A stretch of DNA of 45,291 bases, from assembly GCA_035564115.1 (NCBI GenBank), contig DATMTN010000010.1, positions 1 to 45,291 on the forward strand, read 5' to 3'. The translations under genes and the position numbers were made by a program. The first letter of the stretch is position 1. Every line of letters begins with the position of its first letter. This document shows, one piece after another, positions 24,001-30,933 of this stretch. This DNA comes from JACMPA01 sp035564115 (GTDB lineage Bacteria; Patescibacteriota; Saccharimonadia; Saccharimonadales; UBA4665). Below the pieces are notes generated by a model, which ran no database searches, had not been told where the DNA came from, and saw only the letters and a program-made list of their open reading frames with translations.

Positions 24001-26165
24001 CAGGAACAGCTAATCAGTCTACGAGCGACGCCATCATGTGGCGCAAAGATACGTGGACCTTCCTGACTGGCGGCCGCGTAAAAGTTACAAATCACGACCA
24101 TGTTGTGTTTGAAGGAAACAACAGAGACTGGAACCGTTATGTCGTATGGGGTATGTTCAAGCGCAAAAGTGATGGTGTAATCGTGTCCTTTGCGTCAACC
24201 CACATGATGACAGCCCCTGATGGCCAGAGACAGTGGGGAACCCTAGATCCACCCATGACCCGTACGCAACAGTACGAATTGAGTATGCAAAACGTAAAGC
24301 AGCTGATCGGCGTGCTTTCCCAGCACGGACCGGTCCTGTTTGGCGGAGACATGAATGACACGCTCGGCGATACGAATAGCTGGGCGCCCGTTCCCCAAAT
24401 GAAAGCAATAGGCTACACCGGCTCGAGTGATAAGCGAGTTCTGCTGTCATTTAACCCGCCAGGGACTTCCATCGTGAACAATCGAATAGTCAGGCTCGAC
24501 CTTCATGGCGATCATAATGATGGCTCAATCCAAACCACCTTCGATATGAGTGGTGTCGGTCCCGGTGCGTTCAATGGGTCGGTTGCAGCGAGTTCATCTA
24601 ACTGCGCAACGTCCGGAGGTGGCACAAACTTAAAGATTGCGACGTTCAACGTACGTGGGGCGACCCACCCAGAAAAGGGAAGCGTAGACTACCGTGCTCA
24701 GGGTGGCGCAAAGTTCATAAATGACAGCGGCTTCCAAATTGTCGGTCTACAAGAGCTAGAGACCGCCAAGGGACAGCGGGATGACTACGTAAAGTATCTG
24801 GGTTCTAACTGGGACATTTGGCCGGCCAAGAATGCCCCAAATGAGCATCACGACGTCGAGAACTCAATCGCCTGGGATACGAGCAGCTATAGCAAGGTCG
24901 ATAGTGGGCTCTACGGCCCAGATGCGGCACATGGGAATAAAGACTACCACTACTTCAGTAACCAGCCGCTCTACGTACCGTGGGTCGAACTCCAAGACAA
25001 CAGTACTGGGCAAAAATTCATCGTGGAGAATACCCACGACCCAGCAGATGTGGGAGGAAACTGGGTTTCAATCAGGACCGCGAATGCCAGACAACACCTG
25101 AAAGACGCCCAGGAATGGGCAAAACAAGGATTGCCCGTATTTATTACTGGCGACTTCAACTCAACCTTCTACTCACGTGGTGGTACGTCCGATCCACCTG
25201 CACGGGCTGATTTACCCTACTGTGTCATGACTAAGACCGGCGAGCTGCTCAATGTTTTTGATATCGTCCGAAAGATTGGCGCCCCTGTAGGTGTAAACTG
25301 TCCGGCGAGCCATGCTGATGTTGGTAGTCTACCAGGACAGTACGGAAACCTGATCGATAACATATATGTGACGCCGCAAATTCAGGTATCCAGTCAGCAG
25401 TGGTCGAACGCCCCTAAAGATGCCAAGCCGTATCGATACACCGACCACGCCGTAATGTGGATTACCGCCACCATCCCAGGAAGTACTACGGCCGATTCAA
25501 GCGATCAAACAAATACGCCAACTCTGAGTAGCGTAAAGAACTTCCGCGATGCTAGCGGCACCAATAACGCGCTAAAGTCCGGCGTCCTGTATCGTTCGGC
25601 GCAGCTCAACCAGCTCTCGGATGCCGATAGTGCAGCCCTGTCCAACGTTCTAGGTAGCAAGGGCACTATCATTGATCTGCGCAGTAGCTATCAACGCAAG
25701 AAAGCACCAGATGTTTCAGTCGTAGGTTCAAAAAATACTAGCGTCCCAATTGATGGCATCCTCGATCAGAAACTAATGGTCACAGATGCAACTCGACGGT
25801 CACAGCTTGGTAAGGCCCTCAAGTTGGCCGCGAATGCCCCAGGACCCGTACTCATACACTGTGTCGATGGCAAAGATCGTACCGGCTGGGCCGTAGCGAT
25901 GATCATGTACGTCTCGGGCGCCAGTGACAGCGAAGTTATGAATGAATACATGGCCAGCCAAGCCGCATTTCCTGGCGGCGTAAGAGAGGTCTGGCTCAAT
26001 GATGGTCTGGCGGCCGCCAAGAGTAAGTACGGCTCATCTAAAGACACCAATGCTCAGGCAGTCATAAAGTACCTAAAAAAGGGTGCTGGGCTGAGTGATA
26101 GTGATATACAGAAGATTCGTAATAAATTCGAGGAACCACCGAGTGACACAGCTAACTATCAGTAG
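21048..26165 (+). CDS. 1,705-aa membrane-anchored protein with two EEP domains and a PtpB-type phosphatase domain
   Basis: The acidic N-terminus (1-95) precedes one membrane helix (about 101-128). Residues 130-900 form a region I do not recognise, with helical, hydrophobic and Cys-containing parts. EEP domain 1 spans about 923-1165, with LQEV (E955), THMM, GGDMND (D1101, N1103) and a terminal DH (1155-1156). EEP domain 2 spans 1195-1475, with TFNVRG, LQELE (E1236), NTHDP, GDFN (D1369) and TDH (1466-1467). A tyrosine-phosphatase domain spans 1498-1690, with NFRD, a second YRSAQL motif and the P-loop HCVDGKDRTG (C1605, R1611), as in PtpB/LipA-type enzymes. Ser/Thr/Gly linkers separate the domains. 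EEP proteins cleave phosphodiesters or phosphate esters of nucleic acids or inositol lipids; PtpB-type enzymes dephosphorylate phosphotyrosine and phosphoinositides. The gene follows virB4, so secretion or surface display toward another cell is inferred. Start: ATG 21048. Confidence 0.85.
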   Translation: MATDLETRPDEDQDAIQRHYNDTFNDLTSAEHMAKDGTPGDIGGDEGGFFRNETTPKTGDETPGKPEAKKDTASDSSPESGLFSGNEGGPSKGRRVLGFNITRRRTITASIISLVIGGGGLFMGSLATGPLELIHLSEIFSHNLSKVESDSSSRTGNMMRYARAWQNKDFRYTRVGFIGARIVNGVLNDYEKSGFKLTDATLTGRPNSIELDREKINKNFHETKNMSPKELDKWASDTLGVEFKNGKADMSGLSDRGIKKVAKSANRKLLGDGRIKSGIRARELGKFYGLNNLFHPFSAALDGKIAKAVAAAKAKKAEDNNPADEDPKQAAESTLQTEQADARAPIEEKARTKLSEFKSEHSGLSDGIVKWGGQAAGILWATGCTLRDAGDTITVINRDAVVVPSMIQATQLMAAGAQIKAGTVGQPGDLTEEQIGALADTLTDKNGNDIWSATPMEALTSSSNLSTKNDIPDDQKAAFADKGMGGTLSNIGNKILTYIGLKSTADGIGALTNWIPGVKHLGLSNPCSLTYAGITVAVGLAGYAADVGSCLVGCEGFALSAAVDALVTGVVRETESFALSSLAIGKITDMLVHSGTLPTLAADAFSGPAGGDLLAYGAREAGNMTAIASGGLEIANSAKTTIVGTAGQEEQQQFKSQSMFAKVFDTSDYRSVTGQIADTLNRGLSHNTNSIVSTIVNPFHSLGAVFGSVLNPKALAGTPTSSWTGNYDWGMPQYGIPDSMLNDSRMADPFQNAEDVGQYLTAHCGSDTGAASEGECGGDNGWTNRIKICFGNDLTYTQDSTTNTMVWDVAPAANTDVDPNATGPGTYGDANCSGDLSGEWGKIVMFINDANNIKSMDCLEGDNDTSAQSCSDLGVNGGAANACTGTATPGTAPSTTSSSGLPSWSVMPDVSSQPVGSAVNGKVSVAIANIRSADTFAHNLGIIDGNNPDFMGLQEVSNESLQHMEQSAPGYGAYRDNTPDPDSAPGTANQSTSDAIMWRKDTWTFLTGGRVKVTNHDHVVFEGNNRDWNRYVVWGMFKRKSDGVIVSFASTHMMTAPDGQRQWGTLDPPMTRTQQYELSMQNVKQLIGVLSQHGPVLFGGDMNDTLGDTNSWAPVPQMKAIGYTGSSDKRVLLSFNPPGTSIVNNRIVRLDLHGDHNDGSIQTTFDMSGVGPGAFNGSVAASSSNCATSGGGTNLKIATFNVRGATHPEKGSVDYRAQGGAKFINDSGFQIVGLQELETAKGQRDDYVKYLGSNWDIWPAKNAPNEHHDVENSIAWDTSSYSKVDSGLYGPDAAHGNKDYHYFSNQPLYVPWVELQDNSTGQKFIVENTHDPADVGGNWVSIRTANARQHLKDAQEWAKQGLPVFITGDFNSTFYSRGGTSDPPARADLPYCVMTKTGELLNVFDIVRKIGAPVGVNCPASHADVGSLPGQYGNLIDNIYVTPQIQVSSQQWSNAPKDAKPYRYTDHAVMWITATIPGSTTADSSDQTNTPTLSSVKNFRDASGTNNALKSGVLYRSAQLNQLSDADSAALSNVLGSKGTIIDLRSSYQRKKAPDVSVVGSKNTSVPIDGILDQKLMVTDATRRSQLGKALKLAANAPGPVLIHCVDGKDRTGWAVAMIMYVSGASDSEVMNEYMASQAAFPGGVREVWLNDGLAAAKSKYGSSKDTNAQAVIKYLKKGAGLSDSDIQKIRNKFEEPPSDTANYQ

Positions 26166-27528
26166 TTTCTTTAGGCGCCGGCTCTTCACGCCGATACGAA
26201 GTGCTGTACTGTGCGTCATGGCACTCGCGTTTATTAGCACCCTCATAGCTCCGGTAGTCATGGCTGATTCGTCTTGCACCCCAGATGCCACAACCACAAC
26301 CCCGGGCGGGGGCCTGTCCACCTGCCAGCAAGAACTGTACTCGTCTGGGGTTTACTATTTCGATATAACCGCTGGTAGTGACAATACTGGCTCGACTTGT
26401 GGCAGTGACGGTTCACAAACCGGTTCAACAGATACAAGCACCCCTGGTACGGCTGGCTTATCTGGTTTGTCGGTGTCGTTTGTAACCAAGAACTACGCTT
26501 TTGCTCAAGGTTTAAGCGTTCAGTATGGTATACCGTGGGAGGCAGTCGTCGCCCAGGGCATCATCGAAAGTGCCTCGGGCACCAGCCACTTTGCGCTTAC
26601 CCGCAACAACTTCTTCGGCCTAGGTGCCGTTGACTCTAACCCTGACGCCGCATACCACTACCCCACGCCTGAAGCTGGCTGGAAAGGGTACTATGATTTT
26701 ATCGCAAGCAACCCTCGCTACCGGGACCATGGTGTGTTCAAAGATCCAGCCATAACCGATCCAATAGCCTACATAAAGGATATAAAGGCAGCCGGGTACG
26801 CAACGGACCCGACTTACGTCAGTAAGGTGGGTGGCGTGGCGAACGCTATTGGCAAATTAGCAGCAACCAACGGCTGGCAGAGCTCAGCCCAACTCGCCGC
26901 TGCCAACCCCGAAATGTTGACGAATGCTGCCAAATACGCCGCTGGGAGCGGAAGCACAGGGAGTACACCAGGTAGTGGCGGTAGCGATAGTAGTGATACG
27001 AGCTGTAGTGATGGTACGAGTGGTGGCGATTCGGCTAGTTTAGGTGTCGGCAAGGGTGCTTTCAAGGATATTGGTGAGGTGAATGGTTACGCCAATGTTT
27101 TGGCAAACTCCCAAAAAACCAACGATGCTTTCGGCGATAAACTCGTTGGCAAGGGAAACTGTAGTTTCATCGTAGCAATCGTCTGGAAGGGTATCGATGA
27201 CCCACACATTGGGTTTAGTGGTGGTGCCAAAAATATCTGGTACGAGCACAAAGCACAGGGGCATGCTGACCGCAATGTTAAGAAGGGTGCTATATTGATA
27301 TATAGTGACTCAAGCTTGGGTCACGTCGCCATATACCTGGGTAACAACAAGGTTCTCAACGACGGCCAAATCAAAGATGCCAGCTATATAGAGGACTCTT
27401 GGCATGAAACATATCTGGGTTGGATAGATCCAAATGACATTGGATTCCCAGCATCGCAAGAGGCAAGCCAAAGTAACCTAGTGAAGTGGCTAACACGGTA
27501 TGAGAGCACTAACCCTTATGGAGTGTAG
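26143..27528 (+). CDS. secreted peptidoglycan hydrolase: glucosaminidase (GH73-like) plus CHAP-like domain
   Basis: The 461-residue protein has a signal peptide (residues 1-38: FFRRRLFTPIRSAVLC, then a hydrophobic core ending VVMADS). A glucosaminidase-type domain spans about 110-245, with GIPWEAVVAQGIIESASGTS (probable catalytic Glu near 142) and NNFFGLGAV. A Gly/Ser linker precedes a C-terminal CHAP-like domain (310-440) with NCSFIVAIVW (Cys near 340) and GHVAIYLGNNKV (His near 394). It should cut both glycan strands and peptide bonds of peptidoglycan. I chose GTG 26143 because GAGGA lies 8 bases upstream; it overlaps the preceding gene by 23 bases. It may open the cell wall for the T4SS or attack a neighbour. 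Confidence 0.82.
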   Translation: MTQLTISSFFRRRLFTPIRSAVLCVMALAFISTLIAPVVMADSSCTPDATTTTPGGGLSTCQQELYSSGVYYFDITAGSDNTGSTCGSDGSQTGSTDTSTPGTAGLSGLSVSFVTKNYAFAQGLSVQYGIPWEAVVAQGIIESASGTSHFALTRNNFFGLGAVDSNPDAAYHYPTPEAGWKGYYDFIASNPRYRDHGVFKDPAITDPIAYIKDIKAAGYATDPTYVSKVGGVANAIGKLAATNGWQSSAQLAAANPEMLTNAAKYAAGSGSTGSTPGSGGSDSSDTSCSDGTSGGDSASLGVGKGAFKDIGEVNGYANVLANSQKTNDAFGDKLVGKGNCSFIVAIVWKGIDDPHIGFSGGAKNIWYEHKAQGHADRNVKKGAILIYSDSSLGHVAIYLGNNKVLNDGQIKDASYIEDSWHETYLGWIDPNDIGFPASQEASQSNLVKWLTRYESTNPYGV

Positions 27529-27531
27529 ACT

Positions 27532-27945
27532 ATGAACATCAATAAACTTATAGTGCGCTTGCTGATTATATTTTTCATACTCTCACCAGCTATAGCGTGG
27601 TCAATCCGTTACGAGCAGACTCATAGGCACGCCAGTAAACTAACCGCAACGTATCTCTATGACGCTATTAACGCTTATAACGAGAAAACGACCGGTAACC
27701 CAATAGAAAAAGTGACTGTTGATTCCTACGACTGTACCGACACCATCTGGTGTGTTGCAAAAGTACACGACGCCAGTAGTAGACAAGGCTCGATGCTGTT
27801 TGGTAATTTCGTCGGTGACTACTCTAAAATGCGCGTTCTAAGTCGGCCATTTACCGTCGCCTTCCAGAAAAACATTTCTGGCGGTATTGGTGTACCGTAC
27901 AGTGTATTGAATGAACTGAATAGTTCGTTTGGAGTGAAGCAATAA
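27532..27945 (+). CDS. hypothetical exported/membrane-anchored protein of the T4SS locus
   Basis: The 137-residue protein has an N-terminal hydrophobic segment (residues 6-24) serving as signal or anchor. A small extracytoplasmic domain follows with one Cys pair (DCTDTIWC, near residues 64-71) that could form a disulfide. It starts 3 bases after the wall-hydrolase stop and its TAA overlaps the next ATG (TAATG), so it is in the same operon. No family is recognised. Confidence 0.55.
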   Translation: MNINKLIVRLLIIFFILSPAIAWSIRYEQTHRHASKLTATYLYDAINAYNEKTTGNPIEKVTVDSYDCTDTIWCVAKVHDASSRQGSMLFGNFVGDYSKMRVLSRPFTVAFQKNISGGIGVPYSVLNELNSSFGVKQ

Positions 27946-28475
27946 TGAGCAAAAACCGAACTTTATTACTTTTGATAGGCTCGCTTATATTTGGTGTTCT
28001 ACTTTGGTCTTCGATATTCAATCTACTGTCTGGGTCGCTTGGTACGCCAGTTTCGAACAACTATACTGATAGCCTGTCAGGCCGTACCGTAAACAAAGAG
28101 CCGGTAAATGATGCGGCGGCTGCCTATCCGCTATCTCCTTATTTCGTGGGGTTTGATAATCTGCAACAGTACACCATACCAGATAGCGACACAGAGTTGC
28201 GCTACGTCAAAGATTTTATCGCCACGTATGTCATGGAGCACACAGCCCAAAAACCATCCGCCGTCAGTTTCGTGAAGGACTCGTTGGATGGACCAAACTT
28301 TAACTCACAAACCTACGAAACGACCTATTCGTTTAAATTCGGTATTAACGATACCGACATACACGACATTTCTGTTGACTACAATCCAGTAACGCCAACG
28401 ATCACCGTGTCTATTTCTCAAGACAGCTCAGTTGAAGCTCACCGGACTTTCACCGTCTATTACGACAAGTATTAG
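27945..28475 (+). CDS. hypothetical membrane-anchored protein, last gene of the T4SS locus
   Basis: The 176-residue protein has one N-terminal membrane helix (residues 6-30) and an extracytoplasmic beta-rich domain (IHDISVDYNPVTPTITVSIS, AHRTFTVYYDKY). Translationally coupled to the upstream gene by TAATG. Its end overlaps the convergent recF stop by 4 bases. Size and topology resemble VirB8-like or pilus-accessory proteins, but there is no sequence motif to support this. Confidence 0.55.
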   Translation: MSKNRTLLLLIGSLIFGVLLWSSIFNLLSGSLGTPVSNNYTDSLSGRTVNKEPVNDAAAAYPLSPYFVGFDNLQQYTIPDSDTELRYVKDFIATYVMEHTAQKPSAVSFVKDSLDGPNFNSQTYETTYSFKFGINDTDIHDISVDYNPVTPTITVSISQDSSVEAHRTFTVYYDKY

Positions 28476-29524
28476 AGCGGTATTACGTTGCAGTCCGCAC
28501 CGAAGTTAGCTAGCGCAATGTCGGCATCGGTAGTCGTGATGAAAGTCTGATGCGTCTTTAGGTAGTCAGTCAGTGCGTGGCGCCGTGCACCATCTAACTC
28601 ACTGAACACATCATCTAATAACATCACGGGCTGTACACCACGAGCCTGTTCTACGAGCTCTAACTCAAGGATTTTCAGAGTTAGTACGAGGGTTCGAGTT
28701 TCACCACGTGACGCAGTCTCGCTCGCTTCTCGACCATCAAACAAAACTACGAAGTCTTCGCGGTGTGGCCCCGCTGCCGTAAAACCACGCAGCACATCGA
28801 GTGGCAGATCGGCTTCAAGTTTCTTCAGCATCTGCGTTTCATAACTGTCGAGTGGGAATCGAGCTGAGTAGGTTAGTGTGACCGCTGTCTTATTGGTTGA
28901 TAGTTTCTGGTAGGTTTCGCCTAGTGAGGCGTTGATAGTTTCTGCCAACTGCGCCCGCGCCCGCGCCACATAGGCGCCTAGCTCGCTCAATCGCAAGTTC
29001 CAGGGAAACAGCTCTTCATTCGTTGGCCTTTTGGCGCGCTTCAGCAGCGCATTGCGCTGCGCGAGAACCCGCCGATAGTTTCGACGCATCGTGCCGTAGT
29101 TTGAAATCTGCTGTTCGAGTAGTTCATCAAGGTAGCCGCGCCGCTGCTCTGGACTACCGTGGAGAAGCTGAAGATTATTTGGCTCAAACAGAATCGCCGG
29201 GATACTATGCGTCATATTCAGGCGCTTATACACCTTACCGCTGAACTCAAAAGACTTGGAGGGTAGGGGCTCTTCAACCAATTTCACGGTTCGCGCCTCC
29301 TCGTCATTCACGAGGGCATCAAGCCGGGCCCATGGAGCGTCAAACGCAATAAGCTCACTGTCTTTCGCGCGGTATGAACCGCCACGACACAACACCAGTA
29401 TTGCTTCGAGGAGATTGGTCTTACCGCTGGCATTCGGCCCAACGACAATATTCACCGTCGGACTAAATTCAAACGTCTCATCAGAGTACGAACGAAAGTT
29501 CTGCAGACGCAGGTTAGCAATCAT
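28472..29524 (-). CDS. recF: DNA replication and repair protein RecF
   Basis: The 350-residue SMC-like ATPase opens with LRLQNFRSY. Walker A is GPNASGKTN near residue 29, with AGPHREDF, the signature region SRGETRTLVL, and Walker B MLLDDVFSELD. RecF loads RecA at gaps with RecO/RecR. It follows dnaN on the minus strand, the classical origin order. A TATAAT box sits 6 bases before its ATG in the 18-base dnaN-recF gap, so it may also be transcribed on its own as a leaderless mRNA. Length is slightly short for RecF (about 360). Confidence 0.95.
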   Translation of the reverse strand: MIANLRLQNFRSYSDETFEFSPTVNIVVGPNASGKTNLLEAILVLCRGGSYRAKDSELIAFDAPWARLDALVNDEEARTVKLVEEPLPSKSFEFSGKVYKRLNMTHSIPAILFEPNNLQLLHGSPEQRRGYLDELLEQQISNYGTMRRNYRRVLAQRNALLKRAKRPTNEELFPWNLRLSELGAYVARARAQLAETINASLGETYQKLSTNKTAVTLTYSARFPLDSYETQMLKKLEADLPLDVLRGFTAAGPHREDFVVLFDGREASETASRGETRTLVLTLKILELELVEQARGVQPVMLLDDVFSELDGARRHALTDYLKTHQTFITTTDADIALANFGADCNVIPL

Positions 29525-29530
29525 ATACCT

Positions 29531-29536
29531 ATTATA
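29531..29536 (-). promoter_or_regulatory. -10 promoter (TATAAT) of recF, leaderless
   Basis: On the minus strand TATAAT then AGGTAT then ATG. The box fills the dnaN-recF gap and has the 6-base spacing seen at other genes in the window. AGG overlaps the gap but is too close to the ATG for a normal SD. Confidence 0.5.
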
Positions 29537-29542
29537 GGGGGA

Positions 29543-30634
29543 TTAGCTCTTCAGCGGCATGATGATGTGTGCATAGTCGCTGTTTTGGGTGTCGTTCAGG
29601 CAAGTTGGATCAAGCTTACCATTAAAACCAAAGGTTAGTTCCTCGGCACCAAACGCCTGGAGAGCGTCAAGGAGATAACGAGAGTTAAGTGTAATCTCAC
29701 CACTCCCCGAAACCGTACCGGTGGCGGTGGCGGTGTTTTCACCAAGCTGTGAGGCAATCGAACGAATACTAAGCTCTTGGGCCGCTTCGTCGACCTTAAT
29801 AGTCACACTACCGGCGCTCTCACGTGCAAACAGACTTGATACCTTCGTCACATTCAGAAGATCAGCGCGCTTAAGTCGCACCGTTACTGCGAAGGTGGTC
29901 GGGATAAGCTTTCGATAGTCGGGGTATTTACCTTCGAGGAGTCGGGCAACCAGCTCAACATCACCAACCGAGAAGAGTACTTGTTGCTCGTCATACGTTA
30001 GCTCAACTTTTTCAACATCATCAGCCAGCACACGGAGCAGATCATTCATAGCCGAGGCTGGAACCAGCAAGCTCACTTCGTCCTTAGTTGCACCGATTTC
30101 CTTCTCAGCCAACCGATAGCTATCAGTTGCCGCCAGATACAGTTTACCTTCGAAGCTGTGAATGAGCACACCAGTCAGCACTGGACGTGACTCATCGTTT
30201 GAGGCTGCAAACACTACTTGTTGCAGGCCTTTTTTTAGGAGTGGTCCGTCGAGCTGAATCGTTTTGCCGCTCGCAATTGCCGGCATAACAGGGAAGTCAT
30301 CAGCCACAATACCGTTCACTGTCGAGTTATACTGATCAGTTGAAATTTTGAGCTTCGTCTCTTCAAGCTCTAGGTTAATCACGCCGCTCGGCAAACTACT
30401 GATAAATTCTTGCATTAAGCGGGCAGGGACCGTAATGGAACCCTCTGTCTGAACTTTGGCACCAATATACTGCGTAATTGCGATATCGAGGTTTGTGGCT
30501 GACAGGCTTAGTCGATTATTCGATGTCTTGACAAGTACGTTTGCCAGAATGGGCAGAGTACCGCGTGTATTAGCAACTCGTGCCACTGCACCGAGTGCGC
30601 GGGTGAGGTTTTCCTGAGTGACCTGCAGCTTCAT
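29543..30634 (-). CDS. dnaN: DNA polymerase III sliding clamp, beta subunit
   Basis: The 363-residue protein has the three-fold clamp repeat: MKLQVTQENLTRALGAVARV, TRGTLPILANVLV, then AASNDESRPVLTGV and ATDSYRLAEKE in domain 2, and YRKLIP and LNSRYLLDAL in domain 3. It ends with the conserved IMPLKS-like tail. It encircles DNA and tethers polymerase III. The SD AGGAG precedes the ATG; a TATAAA -10 (30673-30678, minus) and an overlapping upstream DnaA-box-like site suggest DnaA control. Confidence 0.96.
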   Translation of the reverse strand: MKLQVTQENLTRALGAVARVANTRGTLPILANVLVKTSNNRLSLSATNLDIAITQYIGAKVQTEGSITVPARLMQEFISSLPSGVINLELEETKLKISTDQYNSTVNGIVADDFPVMPAIASGKTIQLDGPLLKKGLQQVVFAASNDESRPVLTGVLIHSFEGKLYLAATDSYRLAEKEIGATKDEVSLLVPASAMNDLLRVLADDVEKVELTYDEQQVLFSVGDVELVARLLEGKYPDYRKLIPTTFAVTVRLKRADLLNVTKVSSLFARESAGSVTIKVDEAAQELSIRSIASQLGENTATATGTVSGSGEITLNSRYLLDALQAFGAEELTFGFNGKLDPTCLNDTQNSDYAHIIMPLKS

Positions 30635-30933
30635 ACTAACTCCTAATTTCTTTTCTTAAATTCGTTACTCTCTTTATAGGCCCTGTGGATAGCGTGGAAA
30701 AGCGCTGTGCTAACAGATTAAATACGCCAAAAATACTTGTGGGCAAGCCTGTGTAAGCGCTGCGGCTTTGTGGGGTATAAAACCCTAGGTTTTCCCACAG
30801 GGTCTGGGAGGTCCAAGCCAGGCCAGTGGATAAACGTGCTGTTTCTCCACGACTTTCCCACAAGCTTTGCCCAGCTTGTCCACGAAATGTGTTCAGTAAA
30901 ACACAATCCATACCAGGGGTAACTATAAACGAA
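30635..30933. other. dnaA-dnaN intergenic region with degenerate DnaA boxes (possible second origin part)
   Basis: This 299-base non-coding stretch contains several DnaA-box-like sites: TGTGGATAG 30684-30692 (one mismatch to TGTGGATAA), AGTGGATAA 30825-30833, and TTTCCCACA- or GTCCACGAA-like half matches around 30790-30885. It also holds the dnaN promoter (TATAAA, 30673-30678 on the minus strand). No RNA gene or ORF of note is visible. It may be part of a bipartite origin or a DnaA-responsive promoter. Confidence 0.5.

Noticed and set aside
13850..28475. Mobile or conjugative element (ICE)
   Set aside because: No integrase, relaxase, direct-repeat attachment sites or tRNA insertion point is visible; the locus sits beside the origin and blends with neighbouring codon style.
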